Below, in pieces: positions 1 through 8,483 of a stretch of DNA of 64,000 nucleotides. Both the position numbers and the translations under genes were made by a program. The stretch comes from Anaerococcus lactolyticus ATCC 51172 (GTDB taxonomy: Bacteria; Bacillota; Clostridia; Tissierellales; Peptoniphilaceae): contig NZ_GG666044.1 of the NCBI RefSeq assembly GCF_000156575.1, forward strand, positions 465,987 to 529,986, written 5' to 3'. Position 1 is the first letter of the stretch, and every line of letters starts with the position of its first letter. The notes beneath the pieces were generated by a model. That model had not been told where the DNA came from, made no database searches, and was given only the letters and a program-made list of their open reading frames with translations.

Positions 1-65
1 CTCCCTCCATTTACCGAAAGATTTGCATTACTATTTGAAAAATTAATATATTTGAGAATAAATAT

Positions 66-111
66 AGAAAAAGCGCCGATAAATCCAATTTATTAGTGGG
101 TTTGTCGACGC
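66..111 (-). terminator. Probable terminator of the fructokinase gene
   Basis: On the minus strand a stem formed by GCGTCGA and TCGGCGC closes a loop and is followed by TTTTTC. It lies just beyond the stop codon of the fructokinase gene. The stem has one internal mismatch. Confidence 0.5.
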
Positions 112-113
112 TC

Positions 114-143
114 TGAGGCCCTTATTAGGGGCCTTGTTTTTTT
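114..143 (+). terminator. Rho-independent terminator (plus strand)
   Basis: AGGCCC-TTATTA-GGGGCCT followed by TGTTTTTTT is a textbook intrinsic terminator read on the plus strand. It would end a transcript entering from the left of the window and also faces the end of the fructokinase gene. Confidence 0.65.
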
Positions 144-1002
144 ATAAAATTTCTTGGGCTAGGATTAAAAGTCCGTATGTCGCTGACTTTCCATCATATT
201 TTGGTCTTACTATATAAGATTCTAGCTCCTTTATTTCTATATATCCATTCATCAATTCTTTGAATTTTTCCCTAACTTTTTCAATTAATCCCTCAACTTG
301 CATAACCCCACCGCCAAATACAATGACATCAGGACTAAACATAAGGCTTGTGTTGTAGACGGCCTGGGCTAGGTAACCCGCCTCTATATCCCAAAATTCA
401 TCATTTGGCTCAAGATCTTGTCCACTTTTGCCAAGTCTTTTTTCAATATTTGGACCAGATGCGAGGCCTTCAAGGCAGTCACCGTGGCACATACATCCGC
501 CCTCGTACGTATCCCTTGGGTCTTTTTTAATAATCATATGGCCCATTTCTGGATGGCTAGCTCCACCTAGGAAATTATTATTTTGGACAAAACCGCCACC
601 CACACCTGTTCCAACAGTATAATAAGCAAGGCTAGCCTTACCCTCACCGCATCCAACCTTGTATTCACCATAGGCTGAAGCATTCACATCTGTTGTGACA
701 TAAATTGGCACAGAAAAATCTTCCTCAAGACATTTTATAATATTGAAATCTTTCCATCCCTCTTTAGGAGTATTTAAAATCTTCCCATAATCATCCGAAT
801 CTGGATTTACCTCAATAGGCCCAAAAGAGCCAATAGCTATTGATTCTATATCTGTCTTGTATTTTGCAAAAAATTCCTTAATTTCATCGAAAGTTTCTTC
901 TGGACGTCTTGTAGCAATCCTAACTTGATCTAAAATCTCTAAATTTCGATTGCCAACAGCACAAATCATCTTAGTGCCACCAGCTTCTAACACACCAAAC
1001 AT
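142..1002 (-). CDS. scrK: ROK-family fructokinase
   Basis: A 286-residue sugar kinase expected to phosphorylate fructose to fructose-6-phosphate in the cytosol using ATP. Visible features are the N-terminal phosphate-binding loop (LEAGGTK, residues 5-11), the catalytic aspartate region TTDVNAS (D105), the second glycine-rich loop VGTGVGGGF (130-138) and a ROK zinc site made by H155, C170, C172 and C176. The length fits bacterial ROK fructokinases of the ScrK type. It is a single gene with no sugar transporter beside it, so substrate preference is inferred from family resemblance; glucose or another hexose remains possible. Confidence 0.85.
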   Translation of the reverse strand: MFGVLEAGGTKMICAVGNRNLEILDQVRIATRRPEETFDEIKEFFAKYKTDIESIAIGSFGPIEVNPDSDDYGKILNTPKEGWKDFNIIKCLEEDFSVPIYVTTDVNASAYGEYKVGCGEGKASLAYYTVGTGVGGGFVQNNNFLGGASHPEMGHMIIKKDPRDTYEGGCMCHGDCLEGLASGPNIEKRLGKSGQDLEPNDEFWDIEAGYLAQAVYNTSLMFSPDVIVFGGGVMQVEGLIEKVREKFKELMNGYIEIKELESYIVRPKYDGKSATYGLLILAQEIL

Positions 1003-1085
1003 AAGCCCTCCATATAAGATTTGTTTTTAATATTTTACCCAAAATTTTTATTCTTAGTCGAATCTTTTTTCAATATCAAATCCTC

Positions 1086-1262
1086 TTAACTTACAATCGC
1101 CAATAGCAAAGTATTTTCCATCTTAGCTTTAATCTCAAACCCCACTTTTTTGTGGAGGGCCAAGGATTTTTTGTTTAAAAAGGATTGTTTTTCATACGTT
1201 TTTCTGACATCTTTACCGATTAATTGCAATTGATTGTCGTTTCCGTATAATTCATATGGTAA
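1086..1262 (-). pseudogene. Possible 3' remnant of a GNAT acetyltransferase gene
   Basis: The minus strand has an open frame ending at a TAA at 1086-1088. Its last ~35 codons read like the end of a GNAT N-acetyltransferase: NKKSLALHKKVGFEI matches the family pattern N-x-x-(S/A)-x-x-L-(Y/H)-x-K-x-GF. No start codon or ribosome binding site is visible, and the frame runs into the promoter of the next plus-strand gene. It is best read as a decayed gene end. The match was made by eye on a short stretch, so confidence is low. Confidence 0.35.
1224..1251 (+). promoter_or_regulatory. Promoter of the FMN-binding-type lipoprotein gene
   Basis: TTGCAA (1224-1229), a 16-bp spacer and TATAAT (1246-1251) form a good sigma-A-type promoter. 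Transcription would begin near 1258. This rules out the in-frame upstream start at 1234 and supports the ATG at 1303. Confidence 0.55.
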
Positions 1263-1302
1263 ATGTTCACACGAAAAGAATATTTTGAAAAGGAAGGATA
1301 TT

Positions 1303-2442
1303 ATGAAAAATAAATTTAAATTAACAGCGCTACTTGTAGCCCTTTCACTAGGTTTTGCAGGATGTGCTCAAAATGCCGGCAAAAAAGTAGATGATGCAGC
1401 TAAGGATGCTAAGGAAAAAGTTGAAGAAGCTGTAGAAGATACTAAAGATAAGGCAGAAGATGTAAAAGATGAAGCAAAGGATAAGGCAAGCGATGCTTTA
1501 GATAAAGCAAAGTCAACCCTAGAGGGCAAACTCGTTCTTAGAAGAAGCCTAAGAGCACCTCATGGCGAAGGTTCTTTTGCAAGAATCGCTGTTATTACAG
1601 ATGGGGATAAAATTGTAGATGCAGCTATTGATGAATTTCAATTCTTCGATGAAGGTTCAGGTTTCCTCGCTCTCCCAAACCAAGATTCTGATACAGAATT
1701 TAAATCTGGCAATAAGGAAGGCAAGTTCTTAGGATCAAAGCTTATGAATGATGAAAAATATTCAGCTCTCATGAAGGAAAAAGCTAAGGCTACAGTTTCA
1801 ATCGCAGATAACTTTAAGGCTATCCAAGATTTTGTTAAAGGTAAAACCATAGATGAACTTAAAAAAGTTGTAGCTGGGGCAGAAGATGGCAAGGCTATTG
1901 ATTCTGTCACAGGAGCTACTCTTGTTGATACAAAAGGCTACCTAGAAGCCATAATCGAAACAGCAGAGGATGACGAAAACACAACAGTTTTTGAAGCTAA
2001 CAAGGATGATGATATACAAATCAAGCAAAACTTTGGTACAGCTGGCAACAAAAATGCCATCACAGATACCTTTGTTGTCATGGAAGATGGCAAAATTATA
2101 GCAGCAAATATCGATGAATACCAATATATGGAAGGTAAGGGCGTACCAAACTCTGATAAGAAATTTGGTGAAAACTACGCTGATTCCAAAAAAGTCCTAG
2201 CATCTAAACTAGAAAATAACGAAGAATATTCTAAACAAATGAAGGAAATTGCCAAGGCTAGTCACACCCTAAGAGAAAGCCTAAACGCTATCGAAGCCTA
2301 TGTTGTAGGTAAGACTCCTGATGAAATCAAGGACCTAATTGACGGCAGCAAACCTGGCAAACCAGTAGACGCCATCTCAGAAGCAACTCTATCAAGCACA
2401 GTTGGTTACCTAGACGAAATCTACAAGACAGCCACAAAATAA
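1303..2442 (+). CDS. Lipoprotein with two FMN-binding-type domains
   Basis: A 379-residue exported lipoprotein. The start ATG at 1303 follows AGGAAGGA and begins a signal peptide ending in the lipobox GFAGC (C21). Residues ~25-70 are a Lys/Asp/Glu/Ala-rich amphipathic stretch (KVDDAAKDAKEK-type repeats) that probably forms a helical spacer above the membrane. Two homologous domains of ~150 residues follow. The first ends in DSVTGATL (residues ~200-207), which matches the Dxx(S/T)GAT signature for covalent FMN attachment by ApbE. The second has DAISEATL at the same place, with the glycine replaced by glutamate. The family is usually linked to extracellular electron transfer or membrane flavoproteins; the role here is unproven. 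Confidence 0.75.
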   Translation: MKNKFKLTALLVALSLGFAGCAQNAGKKVDDAAKDAKEKVEEAVEDTKDKAEDVKDEAKDKASDALDKAKSTLEGKLVLRRSLRAPHGEGSFARIAVITDGDKIVDAAIDEFQFFDEGSGFLALPNQDSDTEFKSGNKEGKFLGSKLMNDEKYSALMKEKAKATVSIADNFKAIQDFVKGKTIDELKKVVAGAEDGKAIDSVTGATLVDTKGYLEAIIETAEDDENTTVFEANKDDDIQIKQNFGTAGNKNAITDTFVVMEDGKIIAANIDEYQYMEGKGVPNSDKKFGENYADSKKVLASKLENNEEYSKQMKEIAKASHTLRESLNAIEAYVVGKTPDEIKDLIDGSKPGKPVDAISEATLSSTVGYLDEIYKTATK

Positions 2443-2447
2443 AAAAT

Positions 2448-2511
2448 AAGACCAGAAAGTCTTCTCCTTTCCCATCTTTGGAAAGATTAAAGACTTCTGG
2501 TCTTTTATTTT
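2448..2511. terminator. Bidirectional terminator between lipoprotein and MATE genes
   Basis: AAGACCAGAAAGTCTT pairs with AAAGACTTCTGGTCTT across a short loop, with TTTTATTTT on the plus side and an A-rich run on the other. It lies between two convergent genes and can serve both. Confidence 0.75.
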
Positions 2512-2519
2512 GCTTAATT

Positions 2520-3881
2520 TTAGAGGATATCAATTTTTTCCCTAATATCCTTTCTTAAAAATATCACACAAACTATAGCATTTAAAATTTCAGCTATAGG
2601 AAAGGCCCACCAAGCAAAATTTAGACTTCCAAGCCTTGTAAAAATATAAAAAATTGGCAGAAGAAGGATAACCTGTCTTAAGAATGACTGGATCACAGGA
2701 AACTTCCAGTTTCCAATAGCCTGAAATATTCCTCCCACGCCCACTACTGATGGGGTGGAAATTATAAAGGAAAGTGAAACAATCCTAATCATTGGCACGC
2801 CGATTTCTCTCATGACATCTGTCGCAGAAAAGAGGTCAAACAATTGTTTGGAAAATATCCACATCAAAACAACTGATAAACCAACAATAACAAAGGATGC
2901 TACAAAGGCAATTTTAATCGCTTCCCTAATCCTCTCCTTGTTTTTCGCCCCATAATTATAGGAAACTATAGCTAAAAGTGCATTTGAAATCCCAAACATA
3001 GGCATAAAAGAAAAGGACTGGAGCTTATACATAATTCCATAGGCCGCTACGGCTGAAGCGCCGAAAGTGTAGAGCATATTATTAATAAAAAACAAAACCA
3101 CAGAGCCAATCCCACTTATCAAAACAGAAGGAAGACCAATTGAAAAAATTTGTTTGATATTATCCATGTGGAAGCTTAAATTTCTGAAAATAAAATTCAC
3201 ATCCCTATTTTTCTTGCTATGGAAATAAACTCCTACCAAAGATCCACCAGTCTGACCGATTACAGTCGCAAGAGCAGCGCCTGTAACGCCAAGTTTTGGA
3301 AAACCAAAAAGACCAAAAATCATAATCGGGTCAAGAATTATATTTAATATCGCTCCTGTCCCCTGGGTAATCATGGTGTAGACAGTGTTGCCTGTTGATT
3401 GGAGGGTTTTTTCGAAAAATATTTGGAAAAATACACCACCACAGAATAGCAGAATCACATATAAATAATCCTTGGTGTACTGGATGATTTCTGGGTCTGT
3501 GGACTGACTTTTCGCATAAAAATCTGTAAAAAATATACCAAATAACATAAAGGCTGCCATGGATGCTGCCGCTAAGATTAGGCCATGGGTCGCTATTACT
3601 CCGACTCTTTTTTTATCATCCATGCCCAGATATCTTGAAAGCAAGGCTGTTGTACCTATACCTGTTCCAACTGCGAAAGCCACCATTATGTTTTGGACAG
3701 GAAAGCAAAGGGAAACAGCTGTGAGGGCCTTTTCAGAAAGTCTCGCTACGAAAATCGAATCCACAAGGTTGTAGACCGATTGGACCAAGAATGAAATGAT
3801 AATCGGCAGACTCATTTTAAATAAGAGGGAGGGTATGGGCTCAGTTCCCATCCTATTTTTATTTTCTATTTTTTCGCTCAT
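2520..3881 (-). CDS. MATE-family efflux transporter
   Basis: A 453-residue integral membrane protein with the repeated hydrophobic segments expected for a 12-helix MATE exporter. The N-terminal half has the family pattern PIIISFLVQSVYNLVDSIF. Such proteins exchange Na+ or H+ for drugs or metabolites across the cytoplasmic membrane. The length is normal for the NorM/DinF superfamily. It is a single gene with a terminator on each side. Substrate and coupling ion cannot be read from the sequence. Confidence 0.9.
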   Translation of the reverse strand: MSEKIENKNRMGTEPIPSLLFKMSLPIIISFLVQSVYNLVDSIFVARLSEKALTAVSLCFPVQNIMVAFAVGTGIGTTALLSRYLGMDDKKRVGVIATHGLILAAASMAAFMLFGIFFTDFYAKSQSTDPEIIQYTKDYLYVILLFCGGVFFQIFFEKTLQSTGNTVYTMITQGTGAILNIILDPIMIFGLFGFPKLGVTGAALATVIGQTGGSLVGVYFHSKKNRDVNFIFRNLSFHMDNIKQIFSIGLPSVLISGIGSVVLFFINNMLYTFGASAVAAYGIMYKLQSFSFMPMFGISNALLAIVSYNYGAKNKERIREAIKIAFVASFVIVGLSVVLMWIFSKQLFDLFSATDVMREIGVPMIRIVSLSFIISTPSVVGVGGIFQAIGNWKFPVIQSFLRQVILLLPIFYIFTRLGSLNFAWWAFPIAEILNAIVCVIFLRKDIREKIDIL

Positions 3882-3907
3882 ATAAGCTCCTTTCTCGCTA
3901 ATAACAA

Positions 3908-3945
3908 TATAAAGAGATAGGAGCCCTAGGCTACTATCTCTTTTT
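3908..3945. terminator. Terminator downstream of the ATP-grasp ligase gene
   Basis: AAAGAGATAG and CTATCTCTTT form a 10-bp stem followed by a T-run on the plus strand; on the minus strand the stem is followed by ATAT. It lies between the ligase stop codon and the MATE start, so it mainly serves the ligase operon. Confidence 0.55.
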
Positions 3946-5121
3946 TTAATCGTATAGCTCTTTTTCTTGACGTCTTAGGGCATCTTTCACCCTGAGATTT
4001 CTCATAATTCCGTCATCATCACTATTGATTATATGGATGGCAGAATTTTCATTTCTTTTTTTATCATCAAATTCTCCTAGAAGACTTGGGTCAACGTGAT
4101 TTCTCGCCACGTCTTTATTTATTGCTGTAAGCATGAAAGCTCTTTTGGTCCTCTCGCTTACAGATTTTCCTAAAACCATATCTTCTGTGGCAATTTTTAT
4201 TAGGTTCACCCCAGCTAGGGTTGAATAATAAAAGGTCCTGCCTTGTCTAATATTCATCTCTAGGGTATAGACCTTACCACTTTTTGAATCTTTTTTAAAG
4301 TCAAAATTAAAAAGTCCTTCGTAGGAAAGGCTATTTGTAATTTTTTCTGCAATAGCATACATTTCGCTGTCTTCGTGATCGACTTGAACTAGGTGGTTGC
4401 CTACCCACATCGGTCTCATGTCAGATAAAAGATTTCTCGCAAGCACCATTGATACCTTGCCATCTTTTGACCTATATCCATTTAGGGAATATTCAGTGCC
4501 CTGGCCTCCATGAATAAAGACTTGAACTATGACATGGCCTTGGTAGTCGCTATCGTAGATATTATCCAAGATTTTTATAGCCTCAGCCCTGTCTTTGGCA
4601 TGGTAGCCCTTTTGCTTAATCTTTATGTCGCTTGCTATGAAGTCATCGTACTCATCAGCCTTTAAGAATAATTCTCCATCAAGGTTTAAATTTTTATAAT
4701 TTTCCCTATCAGCCACATAGGACTTAGGGTAGGAAACTCCAATTTCTTCTAGAATCTTATAAAACTCAGATTTTTTGAGGAGTTTACTTGCCATGTCTGG
4801 GTTTGGGTAAGGGATATGGTAGGAAAAATCAAAGTCCTTAGCATTTCTTACCAAGAGGTCTACATAGTGTTCGGTAGGTGCAAAGAAGATAAAGTCCTCT
4901 TCTGGCCTAGCTTTCGCTATCTTATTTAGGGTGTCGATAAAAATCTTATCATCTGCCGAAAAATTTTTCTCAGTATAAACGTCTGCAATTCTTGTTTTAT
5001 AAAAGGGAACTAGGACTGCTGACCCAGCTACTATTGGTTTTTTGTCAAAGGCTTCATAAAAACTTCTGGCAACCGAATAGGAGTTGTGGTCAGTGCCTAG
5101 GATAATCGCATTAAAATTCAT
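3946..5121 (-). CDS. ATP-grasp carboxylate-amine ligase, D-aspartate-ligase-like
   Basis: A 391-residue ATP-grasp enzyme. The N-terminal region (ILGTDHNSYSVARSF, residues 7-21) resembles the enterococcal D-aspartate ligase Aslfm, which adds D-Asp to the peptidoglycan stem lysine. ATP-grasp elements are visible: a lysine in LFLKADEYDD (~154), HVIVQVFIHGGQGTEYSL (~196-212) and the metal-binding pair E288/N290 in TLEMNIRQGR. The stop-to-start gap to thrS is 3 bp, so it is probably co-transcribed with thrS under the T-box. A cell-wall cross-bridge role is inferred from family resemblance; another amino-acid ligase is possible. Confidence 0.7.
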   Translation of the reverse strand: MNFNAIILGTDHNSYSVARSFYEAFDKKPIVAGSAVLVPFYKTRIADVYTEKNFSADDKIFIDTLNKIAKARPEEDFIFFAPTEHYVDLLVRNAKDFDFSYHIPYPNPDMASKLLKKSEFYKILEEIGVSYPKSYVADRENYKNLNLDGELFLKADEYDDFIASDIKIKQKGYHAKDRAEAIKILDNIYDSDYQGHVIVQVFIHGGQGTEYSLNGYRSKDGKVSMVLARNLLSDMRPMWVGNHLVQVDHEDSEMYAIAEKITNSLSYEGLFNFDFKKDSKSGKVYTLEMNIRQGRTFYYSTLAGVNLIKIATEDMVLGKSVSERTKRAFMLTAINKDVARNHVDPSLLGEFDDKKRNENSAIHIINSDDDGIMRNLRVKDALRRQEKELYD

Positions 5122-5124
5122 GGC

Positions 5125-7047
5125 TTAATAGATTGATTTTCTTGACTTAGAATCTCTTTCTTCAGAGATTTTTGCGATGAAGTCAGCAAGGTTAACGTCT
5201 TTTGTTTCTTCGCCGTCCCTATTTCTAACTGTTAGGAGACCTGATTCAATTTCCTTATCACCTACTACTAGCATGTAGTTTGTTCTCATCATTTGAGCAG
5301 ATCTAATCTTGTAGCCAACGCCTTCGCTTCTCTCATCTACTCCTACCCTGAAACCTGCTTTTTCGATTTCTTTTGCAATTTCATGAGCCTTGTCAGCAAA
5401 TCTGTCTGCTACTGGGATTACTTCTACTTGTCTTGGGTTAATCCAAAGTGGGAACCTACCTGCAAAGTGTTCTGTAAGAACTCCGATAAATCTTTCAACT
5501 GAACCAAGTAGGGCTCTGTGGAGCATTACTGGTCTCTTCTTTTCGCCATTTTCGTCTATATATTCTAGCTCAAAGTTGGCAGGAAGTTGGAAGTCAAGTT
5601 GGATAGTACCACATTGCCATTCCCTCTTGGCTGCATCTAGTAAGTGGAAGTCGATTTTTGGACCATAGAAAGCACCGTCGCCTGGGTTTATTTGATAATC
5701 AATGCCACGTTCTTCTAGGGCAAGTTTTAGCTGTTCTTCTGCGAAGTCCCAATCCTTGATATCTCCCATGTAGTCATCTGGTCTTGTAGATAATTCCATT
5801 GTATATTTGAAACCAAATGTAGAGTAAAGAAGGTCTGCAAGGTCAATCATCTTGTAAACTTCTTCCTTGATTTGACTTGGAAGGCAATAAACGTGAGCAT
5901 CGTCTTGGGTGAATGTTCTTACTCTGAATAGACCATGTAAAGTACCAGATAATTCGTGTCTGTGAACTTGACCAAATTCTGCAAGTCTGATTGGTAGGTC
6001 TCTGTAAGAATGTTGACGAGATGCGTAAGTTAAAACTGATCCTGGACAGTTCATTGGCTTAATAGCATAGTCTTCGTCATCTATCTTTGTGAAGTACATA
6101 TTTTCCTTGTAGTGATCCCAGTGACCTGATCTGTGCCATAGGTCTTCATTTAAGATAAGTGGAGTTTTGATTTCACCATAACCACTGTGGTCAAGCACAT
6201 CCCTCCACCAACCAAGAAGCTCGTTCATTAAAATCATGCCATTTGGATGGAAAAATGGGAAGCCTGGTCCTTCTTCGTGGAAGGCAAATAGGTCCATTTC
6301 CTTACCAATCTTTCTGTGGTCACGTCTAGCAATTTCTTTTTGTAATTCTTCGTATTCTTCAAGGTCTTTTGCCTTAGGGAAGGAAATGCCGTAGATTCTT
6401 TGAAGCATAGCCTTATCAGAATCTCCCCTCCAATAAGCACCGGCAATTGCTTTTAGTTTTATAGCCTTGATTTCCTTTGTAGATTCAAGATGTGGTCCCC
6501 TGCAAAGGTCTGTGAAAGCATCGCCTATCTTATAAAGAGTGATTAATTCATCTTTTGGAAGGTCTTCGATTAACTCTACTTTGTAGTCTTGGCCTTCTTC
6601 CTTAAACATTTTAAGAGCTTCGTCTCTTGAAACTTCAATTCTTTCTAATTTGAGATCTTTTTTAGCAATCTCTTTCATTTTCTTTTCGATTTGCTCAAGA
6701 TCTTCTGGAGTAAATCTGTGCTCAAGGTCCATATCATAGTAGAAACCATCTGCTATGGCAGGTCCTATAGCAAATTTTGTTTCTGGCCAAAGCTCCTTGA
6801 TGGCAGCAGCCATAACGTGGCTTGTTGTGTGCCAGAAAATTTCCTTGCCTTCTGCATCTTCGAATTTTACAACTCTAAAGTCTGAGTCTTCTTCGATTGG
6901 CTCAGCATAGCCCATAACTTTTCCATTTACAACAGCACCTACAGCTGCCCTGTAAAGTCCCATGGAGATGTCTTTTGTCACATCACCAACAAGGACACCT
7001 TTTTCGTATTCTTTTACTGAATCATCTGGTAATTTAATCTTAATCAT
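5125..7047 (-). CDS. thrS: Threonyl-tRNA synthetase
   Basis: A 640-residue class II synthetase that charges tRNA-Thr with threonine. In order it shows an N-terminal TGS domain (1-60), the editing domain with HTTSHVMAAAIKE (~73-85), the catalytic core with the zinc-ligand cysteine in MNCPGSVLTY, motif 2 (EFGQVHRHELSG), motif 3 (HRALLGSVERF) and a C-terminal anticodon-binding domain. The length is normal. A T-box leader sits directly upstream, so transcription should depend on uncharged tRNA-Thr. The ATP-grasp ligase gene follows after 3 bp. Confidence 0.97.
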   Translation of the reverse strand: MIKIKLPDDSVKEYEKGVLVGDVTKDISMGLYRAAVGAVVNGKVMGYAEPIEEDSDFRVVKFEDAEGKEIFWHTTSHVMAAAIKELWPETKFAIGPAIADGFYYDMDLEHRFTPEDLEQIEKKMKEIAKKDLKLERIEVSRDEALKMFKEEGQDYKVELIEDLPKDELITLYKIGDAFTDLCRGPHLESTKEIKAIKLKAIAGAYWRGDSDKAMLQRIYGISFPKAKDLEEYEELQKEIARRDHRKIGKEMDLFAFHEEGPGFPFFHPNGMILMNELLGWWRDVLDHSGYGEIKTPLILNEDLWHRSGHWDHYKENMYFTKIDDEDYAIKPMNCPGSVLTYASRQHSYRDLPIRLAEFGQVHRHELSGTLHGLFRVRTFTQDDAHVYCLPSQIKEEVYKMIDLADLLYSTFGFKYTMELSTRPDDYMGDIKDWDFAEEQLKLALEERGIDYQINPGDGAFYGPKIDFHLLDAAKREWQCGTIQLDFQLPANFELEYIDENGEKKRPVMLHRALLGSVERFIGVLTEHFAGRFPLWINPRQVEVIPVADRFADKAHEIAKEIEKAGFRVGVDERSEGVGYKIRSAQMMRTNYMLVVGDKEIESGLLTVRNRDGEETKDVNLADFIAKISEERDSKSRKSIY

Positions 7048-7077
7048 ATCTTCTCCTTATTTTTATAAATCACGAAT

Positions 7078-7310
7078 AAAAAACGCCCTACTATCCAAAA
7101 GGATAATAGGACGGCAATATTCCGTGGTTCCACCTAATTTACTACTCATTAGGACTGTATCGTAGTCGTACGTCTTGCTTAGTCACAAGAAACTCAGGGT
7201 TGGTATTCAGTCAAAATGTCACTAAGGCTTCTCAGCTACACCTCTCTCTGTAAGTTAAATCCGACCTACTAATCCCGTCATCGTCTTATATTATGTAACT
7301 ACTTTACTCA
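7078..7310 (-). promoter_or_regulatory. T-box leader (tRNA-Thr-sensing) of thrS
   Basis: Read on the minus strand, the leader has Stem I with AG-rich bulges (GATGACGGGA; AGAGAGAGGTG; GTAGCTGAGAAGCC). A specifier region GAATACCAA gives the Thr codon ACC at 7204-7202. The invariant T-box AGGTGGAACCACGG lies at 7135-7122. An intrinsic terminator follows (CGTCCTATTATCC/GGATAGTAGGGCG plus T-run, ~7108-7076). An ACC specifier matches the downstream thrS, so high uncharged tRNA-Thr should cause antitermination. Confidence 0.93.
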
Positions 7311-7389
7311 ATCCTTATAATATTGCAAATCAAAATCTAATATATAAAATTTCTTTGCTTATTCTTAAAATTTTTTAAAGCATTAAAAC

Positions 7390-7419
7390 TTGAATAAAAG
7401 CCCCAATATTTGATATACT
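7390..7419 (+). promoter_or_regulatory. Probable promoter of galE
   Basis: TTGAAT (7390-7395), an 18-bp spacer and TATACT (7414-7419) precede the AGGAGG ribosome binding site of galE. Confidence 0.5.
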
Positions 7420-7456
7420 TAAGTAAGCAAGTATTTCCTTAAAGATAGGAGGAAAA

Positions 7457-8482
7457 ATGAAAAATATAATGATAACCGGTGGGGCTGGCTATATCGGCAC
7501 CCACACTGCTGTAGAATTATTAAACAAAAATTATAAGGTTGTAATCTACGACAACCTATCAAATTCATCAAAAATTGCTGTTGACAGGGTAGAAGAAATA
7601 ACTGGTAAGAAGGTTAGCTTCTACGAGGCAGATATTCTTGATAAAGACAAACTAAAAGAAGTTTTAACCAAGGAAAAAATCGACGTCCTAATCCACTGTG
7701 CAGCCCTCAAATCTGTTGGCGAATCAGTTTCAAAACCACTTGAATATTACCACAACAACCTCACAGGCACACTTACAACTCTCGAAGCCATGAAGGAAGT
7801 AGGCTGTAAAAACCTAATCTTTTCTTCATCTGCCACTGTTTATGGCAACCCAGCGAGTGTACCTATTACAGAAGATTTCCCTAAGGGCGAGTGCACCAAC
7901 CCTTATGGTTGGTCAAAGTCTATGATGGAGCAAATTATGATTGACCTTCAAAAGTCAGACCCAGAATGGAAAATCGTTCTGCTAAGGTATTTTAACCCTA
8001 TTGGTGCTCACAAGTCAGGCAGGATTGGAGAAGACCCAAGAGGTATTCCAAACAACTTACTTCCATATATCGCCCAAGTTGCTGTCGGCAAACTCGACTA
8101 CCTCAGAGTTTTCGGTGACGACTATGACACAGTTGACGGAACTGGCGTTCGTGATTATATCCACGTTGTAGACCTAGCCAAGGGTCATGTTTGTGCTATT
8201 GATAAACTTGATGAGCTCGACGGAGTTTCTATAATTAACCTTGCCACAGGCAATGGATATTCTGTCTTAGAAGTAGTGAAGGCTTTTGAAGAAGCTTCTG
8301 GAAGTAAAGTCCCTTACAAAATTGTTGGCCGCAGGGAGGGTGACATTGCTAAATGCTTTGCCAATGCAAAAAAAGCCTACGAGCTTTTAGGATGGAAGGC
8401 AGAAAATGGAATCAAAGAGATGTGCGAAGATTCCTGGAGATGGCAATCTCAAAATCCTAACGGCTATGAAGAAAGGAATTAA
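7457..8482 (+). CDS. galE: UDP-glucose 4-epimerase
   Basis: A 341-residue short-chain dehydrogenase that interconverts UDP-glucose and UDP-galactose. The NAD-binding GGAGYIGTH motif is at residues 7-15, the catalytic Ser/Thr region is FSSSATVYG and the catalytic YxxxK is YGWSK. The C-terminal substrate-binding part (RREGDIAKCFANAKKA) is typical of GalE. A strong AGGAGG lies upstream. The stop codon lies directly before the start of the nucleotidyltransferase gene, so the two form an operon likely to supply activated sugars for surface polysaccharide or galactose use. Confidence 0.93.
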   Translation: MKNIMITGGAGYIGTHTAVELLNKNYKVVIYDNLSNSSKIAVDRVEEITGKKVSFYEADILDKDKLKEVLTKEKIDVLIHCAALKSVGESVSKPLEYYHNNLTGTLTTLEAMKEVGCKNLIFSSSATVYGNPASVPITEDFPKGECTNPYGWSKSMMEQIMIDLQKSDPEWKIVLLRYFNPIGAHKSGRIGEDPRGIPNNLLPYIAQVAVGKLDYLRVFGDDYDTVDGTGVRDYIHVVDLAKGHVCAIDKLDELDGVSIINLATGNGYSVLEVVKAFEEASGSKVPYKIVGRREGDIAKCFANAKKAYELLGWKAENGIKEMCEDSWRWQSQNPNGYEERN

Positions 8483-8483
8483 A

